A DNA stretch of 64,000 bases from Tessaracoccus caeni (GCF_029211185.1 NZ_JARGDO010000007.1:62001-126000), one strand, 5' to 3'; counted from the stretch's first letter, positions 1-8,523 are shown. Made by a program: numbers and translations. The notes: generated by a model not told the origin, from the sequence alone.

Positions 1-177
1 TATGCCCGGACGCTGGTCGACGGGTTGGGGGAGTGGCTCGACGCTCACGGCCTCGCCTTGGACCAGGCCCGAGGCCTGTTGGGCGTTCCCGCGGAGGCCG
101 AGGCCGACGCCTACGCTCGGGCCGGCTACGTCACCGCCTTGGAGAAGGCCCGCAGCCAATACGGCTCCCTGCGCTGA
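1..177 (+). CDS. C-terminal end of a dihydroorotate dehydrogenase-like flavoprotein (cut by window start)
   Basis: The window opens inside this gene; 58 codons are visible before the TGA at 175-177. The tail holds 'LVDGLGEWLDAHG', then 'RGLLGVP' and 'YARAGYVTALEKA'. From memory this matches the C-terminal helices of the dihydroorotate dehydrogenase-like (PreA-related, FMN-dependent) proteins of actinobacteria, where a conserved W/hydrophobic helix is followed by an Arg-Gly-Leu turn and a Tyr-x-Arg-Ala-x-Tyr helix. No FMN-binding or catalytic residue lies within the window, so the call rests on the tail alone. acpS follows 50 bases downstream on the same strand. Confidence 0.5.
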   Translation, partial: YARTLVDGLGEWLDAHGLALDQARGLLGVPAEAEADAYARAGYVTALEKARSQYGSLR

Positions 178-227
178 CCGTTCGACGCGCCGTGAGGTGC
201 GCCGAGAACTCGGAGTAGGGTGTGCCC

Positions 228-578
228 ATGATCGTTGGCATTGGCACCGACCTCGTCGTCATCGAACGATTCCAGGCCATGCTGGCCCGCCGGCCCCGGT
301 TGAGCGAGCGGCTCCTGACCGACGGGGAGCGCGCGCTTTCCGTCGAGTCGCAGGCGGCCCGGTTCGCGGCCAAGGAAGCGCTGGCCAAGGCGCTGGGCTC
401 GCCCGGCGGAATGCGCTGGCTCGACTGCGAGGTGGTCAAGACGGAGGCCGGTGTGCCCAGCTTCCGCACCTACGGGTCGGTGGCGGCTCGGATCGCCGAA
501 TTGAGCATCGAGACCATCCATCTGTCCTTGTCGCACGATGGCGGCTTCGCCACCGCGATGGTCGTCTGCGAAAAATGA
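228..578 (+). CDS. acpS: Holo-[acyl-carrier-protein] synthase
   Basis: Transfers 4'-phosphopantetheine from CoA to the serine of acyl carrier protein, activating fatty acid synthesis in the cytoplasm. The 116-residue length is typical of the family. The N-terminal 'GIGTDLVVIERF' carries the Mg-binding Asp, and 'RFAAKEALAKALG' carries the second acidic/Lys motif of the active site; a Ser-His pair follows near the C-terminus ('LSLSHDGGFATAMV'). ATG at 228 is preferred; an in-frame GTG lies six bases upstream at 222. Its neighbour nnr is commonly next to acpS in actinobacteria, which supports the call. Confidence 0.95.
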   Translation: MIVGIGTDLVVIERFQAMLARRPRLSERLLTDGERALSVESQAARFAAKEALAKALGSPGGMRWLDCEVVKTEAGVPSFRTYGSVAARIAELSIETIHLSLSHDGGFATAMVVCEK

Positions 579-730
579 GAGCGCCTCTCCGAGCCGATCT
601 GGCCTCGCTCATTGCGTTCTATGGCTTTCCCACCGATGATGCCGGTCGACGCTCGATGGAGATTGTTCTTACTGATGCGACGCCCGGTGGCTACGGATCG
701 GGTCTGACGAGTCTGGTCGGCCGGCGATGA
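575..730 (+). CDS. Possible small coupled ORF after acpS (51 codons)
   Basis: An ATG at 575 overlaps the acpS stop as ATGA and opens a 51-codon frame ending TGA at 728-730. The peptide has no motif I recognise and no signal peptide. The overlap is what a translationally coupled gene would show, but the frame is also a continuation of an open frame antisense to nothing and shadowing acpS, so it may be chance. Its last bases (about 711-732) closely resemble the bases around the nnr start (785-806), hinting at a small local duplication. Low confidence that it is translated. Confidence 0.2.
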   Translation: MRAPLRADLASLIAFYGFPTDDAGRRSMEIVLTDATPGGYGSGLTSLVGRR

Positions 731-800
731 AGATCGTCTTCGCTGCTGATCTGATGTCCGGTAGCGCCGGTTCTTCCTTCACGATGCTGGTTGGTCGGCG

Positions 801-2444
801 ATGAGGCCGGTCGTCAGCGCGGACGAGATGCGGGCTGCGGAGGACGCGGTCTTCGCGGCTGAACCCGGCGTCGACCTGATGTCTCGCGCCGCGGCAGCGG
901 TCGTGGAGATTACCGAGGTGATGGCCGAGGGCCCGGTGCTGGTGCTCGTCGGATCGGGCAACAACGGAGGAGACGGACTGTTCGCCGCGGCGAGGTTGGC
1001 GGCGTCGCGCCCGGTGTCGCTGTGGTTGGTGGGCTCCGCGGTACACGCCGAGGGCGTGGCCGCCGCGCGAGCGGCGGGGTGCAGGGAGCTGGATGCGGCC
1101 GGTGCCGTCGCGGCCCTCGACGAGACGAGCTTGGTGATCGACGCGCTCGTCGGTATCGGCGGGCGCCCCGGATTGCGTCCGGAGGCTGCGGTGCTGGCCG
1201 AAGCCTGCGAGGCGCTGGGCGTCCCGGTGCTGGCGGTGGAGCTTCCCAGCGGCCTGGATGCCGACTCGGGGCACGCCCATCCGAGCTTCCGCGCTGCCCG
1301 CACCGTGACCTTCGCCGCGCCCAAGCGCTGCCACGTTCTGGAACCGGCGAGGAGCCGCTGCGGGCGGGTGATCGTCGCGGAGATCGGCGTTCCGGTGCCA
1401 GAGACCGGGCTTCGTCAGATCGACGAGGCCGACGTCGCGCGCTGGTGGCCAGTGCCGGACTGGTCGAGCGACAAGTACTCGCGAGGCGTCGTCGGACTGC
1501 ATGCCGGATCGCGGCTGTATCCCGGGGCGGCGATCCTGAGCTGCGCGGGCGCGCTGGGTGCCGGCGCCGGGATGGTTCGCTACCTGGGCGCCTCCGGCAA
1601 GGGCCTGATCCTCGGGCGGTTTCCCAGCGTGGTCACGGCCCCGGGCAGAGTGCAGGCTCACGTCGTCGGTTCGGGGTGGGGCGAGTCCAACCCGGAGCTG
1701 CTGCGCCGCCTCAAGAACTCCGGCCTACCCGTCGTCGCCGACGCCGACGCCCTCGCCTCGCTGCCCCTTGGAGACGGTTCGGGCGGGCCTGCCGAGTCGC
1801 CGGTTGGCGGTGTGGGCGTGCTTGCTGGGCCGCCGGTTGGAACGGGTGCATCCGTCGCGCGTGTGGTGTCGCCTGAGGTTGCTGCGCGTTCCGTGTCGTC
1901 TGTGGGTGATGCGTGTCCCGTGGACCCCGACGCTGCCGCGCGTGCCGGGTGCCTGGTTGGTACCGATGCGGATCCGTTGACTACGACCCAAGCGTCTGGG
2001 GTTTCCGCTCGTCCGGGTGCTGCTGACGACTTGTTACACGGTTGGCTGCTCACCCCTCATGCGGGGGAGTTGGCTCGGTTGCTGGGGGTCGAGCGGGCTG
2101 CGGTGGTGGCTGACCCCGTCGGTCACGCGCGGGCGGCTGCGGCGGCGACGGGAGCGACGGTGCTACTGAAGGGAGCGACGCAGTGCGTTGCTGAGCCGAA
2201 TGGCCGGGTGACCTTCGCCGTGGCTGGTCCCGCCTGGACGGCCCAAGCCGGTTCGGGTGACGTGCTGGCGGGAGCTGCCGGATCTCTGCTGGCTGCGGGC
2301 TTGGAGCCGTGGAAGGCTGGCGTCTTGGCCGCGAGCTTGCAGGCCATGACCGCTCGTCGTCATCCCGGTCCGCTCACCCCCGACGCCCTGGCTGCCCACT
2401 TCCCCTCCGTGATCGGAGACATCACCACCACCCACGCTCTTTGA
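801..2444 (+). CDS. nnr: Bifunctional NAD(P)H-hydrate epimerase / ADP-dependent NAD(P)H-hydrate dehydratase
   Basis: Repairs damaged nicotinamide cofactors: the N-terminal domain (about residues 1-210) epimerises NAD(P)HX and the C-terminal domain (about 220-547) dehydrates the S-form using ADP. The epimerase shows 'GSGNNGGDGLFAA' and the later 'ELPSGLDADSG'. The dehydratase shows 'VVADADALASL', 'LLTPHAGELARLLG', 'VLLKGATQ' and the nucleotide-binding 'GSGDVLAGAAGSLLAAG'. Unusual: between 'DADAL' and 'LTPHAGE' there are about 75 extra low-complexity residues rich in Gly, Val, Ala and Pro (bases about 1765-2038), where the family normally has a short loop. The stop codon TGA (2442-2444) lies inside a dispersed repeat unit (CTCTTTGAGG), so the repeat supplies the gene's end. 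Confidence 0.93.
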   Translation: MRPVVSADEMRAAEDAVFAAEPGVDLMSRAAAAVVEITEVMAEGPVLVLVGSGNNGGDGLFAAARLAASRPVSLWLVGSAVHAEGVAAARAAGCRELDAAGAVAALDETSLVIDALVGIGGRPGLRPEAAVLAEACEALGVPVLAVELPSGLDADSGHAHPSFRAARTVTFAAPKRCHVLEPARSRCGRVIVAEIGVPVPETGLRQIDEADVARWWPVPDWSSDKYSRGVVGLHAGSRLYPGAAILSCAGALGAGAGMVRYLGASGKGLILGRFPSVVTAPGRVQAHVVGSGWGESNPELLRRLKNSGLPVVADADALASLPLGDGSGGPAESPVGGVGVLAGPPVGTGASVARVVSPEVAARSVSSVGDACPVDPDAAARAGCLVGTDADPLTTTQASGVSARPGAADDLLHGWLLTPHAGELARLLGVERAAVVADPVGHARAAAAATGATVLLKGATQCVAEPNGRVTFAVAGPAWTAQAGSGDVLAGAAGSLLAAGLEPWKAGVLAASLQAMTARRHPGPLTPDALAAHFPSVIGDITTTHAL

Positions 2445-2625
2445 GGTGCGAGCGAAGCGAGCCTCGACAATCAGGACGAGTGCGAAGCACCATCTACGCT
2501 CTTTGAGGTGCGAGCGAAGCGAGCCTCGACAATCAGGACGAGCGCGAAGCACCAATGACGCTCTTTGAGGTGCGAAGGCTCAGGGCGAGGAACGAGCCCA
2601 AAGCCGTAGCCTCGAAAAGAGCCAC
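2435..2625. repeat. Dispersed stem-loop repeat, three partial units
   Basis: Two near-identical direct copies of about 66 bases begin 'cgctctttgaggtgcgagcg' (2435 and about 2501) and run through 'cctcgacaatcaggacgag' to 'gcgaagcacc'; a third, divergent copy follows and ends 'cctcgaaaagagcc'. GCTCTTTGAGG at one end and CCTC(g)AAAAGAGC at the other can pair as a long stem. Related blocks occur at 4518-4696, 28302-28350, 43681-43793 and 44936-45172, always just after a gene end. They may act as transcription terminators, but no T-tract terminator of the usual kind is visible. Confidence 0.8.
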
Positions 2626-2684
2626 CCCCAGCCCACCAGCAGCCCCAGCCACACGTCGCGCACCCCGATGAGCGGGAACGCACA

Positions 2685-3884
2685 TCAGCGGGCGATGGAC
2701 AGCAACCCTTCACCGATCCAGCCGCCCTGCGGGATGCCTGGGGGAATGGCGAAGACGGCAGAGCCGATCGCAGTGGTCCACTCGTTCAACGCGTCCGACT
2801 CGTCGAGGGTGCGCTGCACGGGGATGAACTGGCCGGCGATGCTGGCTTGGAAGGCGCAGAAGATGAGGCCGGCCGTGGAGCGCAGTTCCCCGTCGACCCA
2901 TTCCTCGTGCGTGTAGTTGACGGCCCGACGCAGCATCCGACGGCCGTTGTTGGCGTCGGGATGCGAGCGCCGGGCGTGCGCGTCGAGGGCGATGACCGGA
3001 ACACCGTCGACGGTGGCCTCGAGGTCGAGTTCGTCCTCCTCGCGTTCCCCGGTGAGTGGTGCGCCGACGGGAAGGTCGCGCCCGATGGCCGCCTCCTGAC
3101 GATCCCGGGTGAGCTCGTCCCAGGTGTCGAGGTTCATCTCGATCCGGCGGATCACCAGCTGTGTGCCGCCGGTGAGCCAGCCGTCGGTGGACCACAGCGT
3201 CTCTGCCAGGGTGTCACCGTCGGGGTTGCTGGAGCCGTCCACCTGACCGAACAGGTTTCGTCCGGTGACTGCTTTGCCCTCCGAGTCGAATCCACGCCAG
3301 GAACCCGACTGGGTCCAGCGTCGTCGTGCGAACGGGGCGGCGTCGGAGACCAGCCGCCGCACCGCGTAGTCGACGCTGGTGCCATCGTCGGCGGAGACCC
3401 AGACCAGCAGATCGCCGCCGTTCCAGCGGTCGTCGAGCCGGTCGTGGGTCATGGGTGGAATGTCCTGGAAGCCGGCGGGGCGGTGCGCCTCGAGGCCGGG
3501 CAGCTCGAACACGCGCGGACCGTAGCCGACGAGCACCGACATCGAAACGGCCGCTTGCGCCATGTCCGGGAGCGTGTCACCGGCCACAGGTCGACCCGCC
3601 ATCAGCGCATCGATCACCGGTGACCAGACCCGCATCAACCGGCCGAGCGCGGCCGCATCGGTTTCGGGCAGCAAGTCGAAGGCGATCAACTGGTTGGCGG
3701 CGGCTGTGGGAGTGAGGATGCCGGGCTGGTGGGAGCCGAAAGCGGAGTACCGCTGGTTCAGTACATGGTGGCGCTCGGGCTCCGGGTCGGGCTTGGTCAT
3801 CCAGCCGCCTGCGAAGCCCGCTGCCGCACCGACGCCCGTGGCGCCGGCGTACCCGAAGAGGCCGCGACGGGACACCGGAGACAT
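2685..3884 (-). CDS. Tat-exported DyP-type haem peroxidase (DtpA/EfeB-like)
   Basis: A dye-decolourising peroxidase, about 399 residues, exported folded with haem. The N-terminus 'MSPVSRRGLFGYAG' carries a twin-arginine signal, followed by a Gly/Ala hydrophobic stretch. Family motifs are present: 'FGQVDGSSNP' corresponds to the GxxDG region with the distal Asp, and 'RRSHPDANNGRRMLRRAVNY' holds the proximal haem His and the conserved Arg. The start at 3884 is chosen because it places the RR motif correctly; an in-frame ATG at 3905 would add seven residues. It is divergent from a PCu(A)C copper chaperone gene; in Streptomyces a Tat DyP peroxidase (DtpA) is likewise clustered with extracellular copper chaperones, which suggests a copper-linked role here. 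EfeB-type iron function cannot be excluded, but no efeU/efeO is adjacent. Confidence 0.88.
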   Translation of the reverse strand: MSPVSRRGLFGYAGATGVGAAAGFAGGWMTKPDPEPERHHVLNQRYSAFGSHQPGILTPTAAANQLIAFDLLPETDAAALGRLMRVWSPVIDALMAGRPVAGDTLPDMAQAAVSMSVLVGYGPRVFELPGLEAHRPAGFQDIPPMTHDRLDDRWNGGDLLVWVSADDGTSVDYAVRRLVSDAAPFARRRWTQSGSWRGFDSEGKAVTGRNLFGQVDGSSNPDGDTLAETLWSTDGWLTGGTQLVIRRIEMNLDTWDELTRDRQEAAIGRDLPVGAPLTGEREEDELDLEATVDGVPVIALDAHARRSHPDANNGRRMLRRAVNYTHEEWVDGELRSTAGLIFCAFQASIAGQFIPVQRTLDESDALNEWTTAIGSAVFAIPPGIPQGGWIGEGLLSIAR

Positions 3885-3913
3885 GCGTCCGAGTCTAGCT
3901 AGCATTCCTCTGA

Positions 3914-3990
3914 CGATGAGAAACGCACACTCGCGCCTGATTTCGAGGGTAGAACCGGTCTCCAGCGGGTTGAGTGTGAGTTTCTCATCG
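3914..3990. promoter_or_regulatory. Inverted repeat between the divergent DyP and PCu(A)C genes
   Basis: 'cgatgagaaacgcacactc' (3914-3932) is matched in inverse orientation by 'gagtgtgagtttctcatcg' (3972-3990) with a single mismatch over 19 bases and a 39-base spacer. The two arms sit just upstream of each start, one per gene, so each may be a binding site for one shared metal- or redox-responsive regulator. It does not match the DtxR consensus. Confidence 0.5.
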
Positions 3991-4010
3991 CGAGGGTAGG
4001 CTCAGGAGGC

Positions 4011-4505
4011 GTGAAGCGCGTCTCAGTTGTGTTGATTGCCGCCGTCGTCGGGCTGTCGGGCTGCGGGGGAGGGGCCTCGGCCGAACCTCCCGGGGTGTTG
4101 GCGGCCGACGCGTGGGTGCGCACCACCGACGATGCTGAGCGCCCCGACATGACCGCCCTGTTCGTGAACTTCACCAACCCCGGCGACTCCGACGTGACCC
4201 TCACCGGTGCCGACTGTGGCGATGTCGCTGAGAGCGCAGAGATTCACGAGATGGTGATGGAGGACGGCCAGATGCTGATGCGTAAGGCCGAAAACGGAGT
4301 GGTGGTCAAGGCCGGCTCCCACGAGCATCTCGCCCCCGGAGGGCCTCACGTCATGCTGATGGGCCTCACCCGCGAACTCCCTGCGGGCAGCGAAGAAGTC
4401 TCCTGCACGCTCACCTTCGACAACGGTCAGACCATCGACGTCACCGCCCCCGTCAAGCAGTTCACCGAGGAACAGGACACCTACCACACCCACGAAGAGG
4501 ACTGA
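4011..4505 (+). CDS. PCu(A)C-family periplasmic-type copper chaperone, lipoprotein
   Basis: Binds Cu(I) outside the membrane and hands it to cuproenzymes such as cytochrome oxidase or copper radical oxidases. Residues 1-20 form a lipoprotein signal with lipobox 'GLSGC'. The domain shows the H(M)X10MX21HXM-type pattern: 'EIHEMVMEDGQMLMRK' followed by 'HLAPGGPHVMLMGL'. The C-terminus is His/Glu rich ('TYHTHEED'), another possible metal site. 164 residues is usual. The GTG at 4011 follows AGGAGG closely (one base), so a GTG at 4029 could also be used, but the longer start gives a better signal peptide with the KR n-region. Confidence 0.88.
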   Translation: MKRVSVVLIAAVVGLSGCGGGASAEPPGVLAADAWVRTTDDAERPDMTALFVNFTNPGDSDVTLTGADCGDVAESAEIHEMVMEDGQMLMRKAENGVVVKAGSHEHLAPGGPHVMLMGLTRELPAGSEEVSCTLTFDNGQTIDVTAPVKQFTEEQDTYHTHEED

Positions 4506-4517
4506 GGACCGAGAGCA

Positions 4518-4696
4518 CGCTCCTTGAGGTGCGAGGCCGTTCGCGGCCGAGCCTCGAAAGGTCGTGACCATTCGAGAGGGCCTGGTTGCGCAGGCTCTTT
4601 TCGAGGCTCGCTTCGCTCGCACCTCAAAGAGCGTCATGGGTGCTTCGCGCTCGTCTTGATTGTCGAGGCTCGCTTCGCTCGCACCTCAAAGAGCGT
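4518..4696. repeat. Dispersed stem-loop repeat between convergent genes
   Basis: Starts with a variant unit ('gctccttgaggtgcgaggcc' ... 'cggccgagcctcgaaagg') and continues with two inverted-orientation copies of the 2435-2625 unit: 'ggctcttttcgaggctcgct' at about 4598 and the mirror of 'gacaatcaagacgagcgc' at about 4640-4670, ending 'cacctcaaagagcg' at 4696. It lies between the ends of the PCu(A)C gene and the convergent glycosyltransferase gene. Confidence 0.75.
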
Positions 4697-4702
4697 GAAC
4701 TC

Positions 4703-5860
4703 TCAGGGGACCTGGGTGAGGTTCTGGGCGGGGCGGGAGGCGCCTCGGACCGTCATGCGAGTGGTCCGCCGGTAGTGGTCCATCAGTTCCTCGCAGACCG
4801 TCTCCCAGGTGCGGCCCTCGACGGAGCGACGCGCCGCTGCGGCGAAGACGGCGCGCTTGGCGTCGTCGCCGATGAGGTCGACGACGAACCGGCGCAAAGC
4901 GTCCAGGTCGCGGGGCTCGTAGAGCCAGCCGGTGCGGGAATGATCGATCAGATCGATGGGGCCACCGCGTGCGGGCGCCACCACCGGCACACCGGAGGCC
5001 TTGGCCTCCTGGATGGCCTGGCAGAAGGTCTCGAGGTCACCGGGGTGCACGAAGAGGTCCAGTGAGGCCATCGCGACGGGCAGCTTGTCGCCCTGCAACT
5101 GGCCGAGGAAAGTGGCTCCGGGGAGAGCGGCTTCGAGCTGGCGCCGGTTGGGGCCGTCGCCGATGATGAGCAGCTTGGTTCCCGGGATGTCGGCCAGCAC
5201 CGCCAGATCCTCGACGCGCTTCTCGCTGGCGAGCCGACCCATGTAGCCGATCAGCCGCTCGCCGTTCGGCGCGTGCAGCTCGCGGAAGGCGTCGCTGCGG
5301 CGCGAGGGGTGGAAGCGGGTGGAGTCGACGCCACGTCCCCAGATGCCGACGCGGGGGATGCCCTGCTCCACCAGTTGGCGCTGCGCGAAGGTGGACGGCG
5401 CGAAGTTCAGCGTCGCGAGGCTGTGGATCCGGCGGATCTGGTACCAGGCGATCGGCTCCAGCGCGGTGAGGCCGTAGCGGGCCGCGTAGCTGGGGATCTC
5501 CGTCTGGTAGATCGCGACGACGGGGATGCCCATGCTGGCGCCCGCGGTGGCGGCCTTGTAGCCGAGCACGAACGGGGCCGCCAGGTGGATCACGTCGGGG
5601 CGGTAAGACGCAAGGATCCGCTCGATCGAATGATTGGTGGTGGTGGTGACGCGCACCACGCCGTAACCCGGCAGGCCCACCGACGGCACGGCGTAGACGG
5701 GGAAGCCCGCGTACTCGGTGGGCGTGCGGTCTCCGTCGGCCGGGGCGATCACGATGGCGTCGTGGCCGTGCGCGGCGAAATGCTCCAGCAGCCGCAGGAC
5801 GGAGTTGGTCACTCCATTGACCTGCGGGAGGAACGATTCGGCGACCACAGCTATGCGCAC
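4703..5860 (-). CDS. GT4 glycosyltransferase, GDP-mannose-dependent alpha-mannosyltransferase type
   Basis: 385 residues with the two Rossmann domains of GT-B enzymes. The N-terminus '[20 protein letters not shown]' is the donor-independent glycine loop region of family GT4; '[15 protein letters not shown]' and '[14 protein letters not shown]' mark the C-terminal donor-binding domain, and '[19 protein letters not shown]' with 'EARGGP'-like '[10 protein letters not shown]' is the E-x7-E nucleotide-sugar motif. The family includes MgtA/PimB-type enzymes of actinobacteria that mannosylate lipids and lipoglycans at the inner membrane face. The precise acceptor cannot be read from the sequence. 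The C-terminal 20 residues are a short basic tail. Confidence 0.85.
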   Translation of the reverse strand: MRIAVVAESFLPQVNGVTNSVLRLLEHFAAHGHDAIVIAPADGDRTPTEYAGFPVYAVPSVGLPGYGVVRVTTTTNHSIERILASYRPDVIHLAAPFVLGYKAATAGASMGIPVVAIYQTEIPSYAARYGLTALEPIAWYQIRRIHSLATLNFAPSTFAQRQLVEQGIPRVGIWGRGVDSTRFHPSRRSDAFRELHAPNGERLIGYMGRLASEKRVEDLAVLADIPGTKLLIIGDGPNRRQLEAALPGATFLGQLQGDKLPVAMASLDLFVHPGDLETFCQAIQEAKASGVPVVAPARGGPIDLIDHSRTGWLYEPRDLDALRRFVVDLIGDDAKRAVFAAAARRSVEGRTWETVCEELMDHYRRTTRMTVRGASRPAQNLTQVP

Positions 5861-6060
5861 GGTCTTCAGCTTACTCTCGCCGCCCTCAGGACCAACTTTT
5901 GACCTGTGGGGGCGTGGTGAGGGTGGCGTGGTTGGCCTGTCGTGCCGCGGTCGTCGGGACTCGAATGGAGTTTCGGCGACAGAACAGTTAGCATAGTGAA
6001 GTTGCCTCCTGCCTGTTGTTGACTATTGGTGTGGGGCGGAGTCCAGGACGAGTACACCTC

Positions 6061-6233
6061 GCCGCCAGGGCTCGGAGCCTTCAAGGCTCCCAGCGGATGG
6101 ACACCAGATCCAACCGCCCAGGTGCCGGGCCATCTCTTATAACAAGATGCCGCATCCCGGCGAGTAATTGCCCCACCGGAGATCCCACTCATACACAGGG
6201 ACTCCTTTGTCCACAGGTAAGGACCATCACGTT
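6061..6233 (+). promoter_or_regulatory. Structured 5' leader of the DEAD-box helicase gene
   Basis: The 373 bases between the divergent glycosyltransferase and helicase genes (5861-6233) hold no gene. Two hairpins are visible: GGAGCC-TTCAA-GGCTCC (6074-6090, perfect 6-bp stem) and GCCGGG ... CCCGGC (6124-6161), which encloses CATCT/AGATG. A long structured leader ahead of a DEAD-box helicase is a common arrangement for cold-shock or autoregulated helicases; that role is inference. The likely ribosome site is AAGGA at about 6219. Confidence 0.45.
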
Positions 6234-8456
6234 ATGGCAGATAAGCGCGCCCCCAAGTCTTTCAAGTCCGACGGCACCCCCAAGAAGCGGTGGAGCTCCG
6301 AGCAGCGTGCGGCGAAGGGCCACGGCCCCCGTACCCGCGGTGGCCAGCCTCGCAACGGCGAGCCGCGGAACCGCGCCGAGCGTCGTCAGCTGCAGTTCGC
6401 CGAGTACCGCCCCGAGCGCGACCAGGACAGCAACCGCCGCGACGGCGATGCCGAGCGTCGCCCGCAGCGTCGTGATTTCGACAATCGCGCCGGCGGCTCC
6501 CGTGGCCGCGACGACCGCTTCGAGGATCGCGGCGGCTCCCGTCGTGGCGATCGCGATCAGCGCGACTTCGGTCGCCAGGATGACCGTCGTGGCGGCCGCG
6601 ACTTCGAGCGCCGCGACGACCGCGAGGGCTTCCGTCCCCGCGGTGAGCGTTCCTTCGAGCGTCGCGAGGGTTTCCAGGACCGTCGCAGCTTCGATCGTCG
6701 TGACGACCGGGGCGGCTACGGCCGTCGCGACCGTGACGATCGCGGTTTCGGTGGCCGCAACGACCGCCCGTTCGAGCGCCGGGACCGCGACGACCGTGGT
6801 TTCGAGCGTCGTGATCGCGATGATCGTGGTTTCGGTGGTCGCCGTGAGGATCGTGGCTTCGAGCGCCGCGACGACCGCGAGGGCTTCCGTCCCCGTGGTG
6901 AGCGTTCCTTCGAGCGTCGTGACCGTGACGATCGCGGGTTCGGCCGTCGCGATGACCGTGGCGGGTTCGGCCGTCGCGATCGGGATGATCGCGGCTTCGG
7001 TGGTCGCCGGGATGATCGTGGGTTCGGTGGCCGCAACGACCGTGGCGGCTTCGACCGCCGCGACGACCGCGACTTCAACCACGACGCCGAAGCCGACCAG
7101 ATGAGCTGGACCGCCACCGAGGTGGATGTCGAAGGCGTGGAGACCCCGGAGGACTCCGGCTTCGCCGAGCTGGGCGTCAACCCCGCTCTGGTCAAGGTGC
7201 TCGCGAAGCAGGGCATCACCCAGCCCTTCCCCATCCAGCGCGCCACCCTCACCGACGCCCTCGCCGGGCGCGACGTGCTGGGACGCGGCCGCACCGGTTC
7301 CGGCAAGACGTTGGGCTTCGGCCTGCCGCTGCTGACCCGCCTGGCCGAGGGCGAGCCGGTTGGCTCCCCGCGCGCCGTCATCCTGTCGCCCACCCGCGAG
7401 CTCGCCCTGCAGATCGCCGACGTGCTGTCGCCGCTGGCGAAGTCGGTGGGCCTCGACATCACGCTGGTCGCCGGCGGCATGTCGTATGGCCCCCAGCTGA
7501 AGGCCTTCGAGCGCGGCGTCGACATCGTCGTGGCCACCCCCGGTCGCCTGATCGACCTGATCGAGCAGGGTGCCGCCGACCTCAGCCAGGTGCAGATCAG
7601 CGTCCTCGACGAGGCCGATCACATGGCCGAGATGGGCTTCACCCAGGAGGTCACCTCGATCCTCGACGCCACCCCCGAGGGCGGGCAGCGCCTGCTGTTC
7701 TCCGCCACGCTGGACCACGCCGTCGATCGCCTGGTGAAGCAGTACCTCAACGACCCGGTCACGCACGAGGTCGACCCCAACAAGGGCTCGGTCACCACGA
7801 TGCGCCACCAGGCGCTGCTGCTGAAGCCGCACCACAAGAACGAGGTCACCGCCGCCATCGCCAACCGCGGCGGCAAGACCCTGCTGTTCGCCCGCACCCA
7901 GATGGGCGCCGACCGCATCGCCGGCCAGCTCCGTGACGCCGGCGTGATGGCCGGTGCGCTGCACGGCGGCCTCACCCAGGGCGCTCGCAAGCGCGTGCTG
8001 GAGGCCTTCAAGGCCGACGAGGTGCCCGTGCTGGTGGCCACCGACGTGGCGGCTCGCGGCATCCACGTCGACGACGTGGGCCTGGTGCTGCAGATCGATC
8101 CGCCTCGTGATTCCAAGGACTACCTGCACCGCTCCGGTCGCACCGCTCGCGCGGGCAGCGACGGCGTAGTGGTCTCCATCGTGCTGCCGCACCAGCGTCG
8201 CACGATGAAGCGGATCATGGATCAGGCCGGCGTCGACAACTACCAGCTCGAGGTGGATCCCGCCTCGGAGGAGCTGACCGAGCTGACCGGTGCCCGCGTG
8301 CCCGAGGCCGAGCCGATCGCCGAGGAGGACTACCTCCGCGTGATCGCTCCCAAGCCGCAGCAGCGTCGTCGTCCCCAGGGCGGTGGCCATGGCGGTCGTG
8401 GTGGACACGGCGGTCGCGGAGGCTTCCGCGGCCAGCGTCGCCCCCGCCAGTACTGA
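6234..8456 (+). CDS. DEAD-box ATP-dependent RNA helicase with long Arg/Asp/Gly-rich N-terminal tail
   Basis: Unwinds RNA duplexes in ribosome assembly or mRNA decay. The helicase core starts near residue 300 with a Q motif ('GITQPFPIQ'), then motif I 'GRTGSGKTLGFGLP', Ia 'PTRELALQI', II 'DEAD' (about residue 459), III 'SATL' and VI 'HRSGRTARAG'. Before it, residues about 65-285 consist of imperfect repeats of the type RRDRDDRGF / FERRDDR, and the C-terminus is a short Gly-Arg-His-rich tail ('GGRGGHGGRGGFRG'). The total of 740 residues is much longer than the 450-560 usual for RhlE/CsdA-like enzymes. Such charged low-complexity tails bind RNA and can drive condensate formation; that is inference. 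The start at 6234 follows a plausible AAGGA. Confidence 0.95.
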   Translation: MADKRAPKSFKSDGTPKKRWSSEQRAAKGHGPRTRGGQPRNGEPRNRAERRQLQFAEYRPERDQDSNRRDGDAERRPQRRDFDNRAGGSRGRDDRFEDRGGSRRGDRDQRDFGRQDDRRGGRDFERRDDREGFRPRGERSFERREGFQDRRSFDRRDDRGGYGRRDRDDRGFGGRNDRPFERRDRDDRGFERRDRDDRGFGGRREDRGFERRDDREGFRPRGERSFERRDRDDRGFGRRDDRGGFGRRDRDDRGFGGRRDDRGFGGRNDRGGFDRRDDRDFNHDAEADQMSWTATEVDVEGVETPEDSGFAELGVNPALVKVLAKQGITQPFPIQRATLTDALAGRDVLGRGRTGSGKTLGFGLPLLTRLAEGEPVGSPRAVILSPTRELALQIADVLSPLAKSVGLDITLVAGGMSYGPQLKAFERGVDIVVATPGRLIDLIEQGAADLSQVQISVLDEADHMAEMGFTQEVTSILDATPEGGQRLLFSATLDHAVDRLVKQYLNDPVTHEVDPNKGSVTTMRHQALLLKPHHKNEVTAAIANRGGKTLLFARTQMGADRIAGQLRDAGVMAGALHGGLTQGARKRVLEAFKADEVPVLVATDVAARGIHVDDVGLVLQIDPPRDSKDYLHRSGRTARAGSDGVVVSIVLPHQRRTMKRIMDQAGVDNYQLEVDPASEELTELTGARVPEAEPIAEEDYLRVIAPKPQQRRRPQGGGHGGRGGHGGRGGFRGQRRPRQY

Positions 8457-8476
8457 GTAGTCGCTTTCCGAGACGA

Positions 8477-8523
8477 GGCCCGTCCTTTTCGCCGTGTTCG
8501 CCACGGTGAAAGGGGCGGGCCTT
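8477..8523. terminator. Intrinsic terminator hairpin between convergent genes
   Basis: A long near-perfect inverted repeat, GGCCCGTCC-TTTTCgCCGTG / CCACGGtGAAA-GGGGCGGGCC, with a TTCG-type loop, followed by a T-rich run. It lies just after the helicase stop and before the end of the convergent response regulator gene, so it could serve both directions. Confidence 0.8.

Noticed and set aside
3914..3990. Intrinsic terminator
   Set aside because: It lies between two divergent starts, has a long 39-base spacer and no T tract, so a regulatory role is more likely.
6189..8504. Very long open frame antisense to the DEAD-box helicase (771 codons)
   Set aside because: The Ala/Thr/Val/Ile repeats are the mirror of the Arg/Asp repeat codons of the helicase tail; the sense frame has all helicase motifs.
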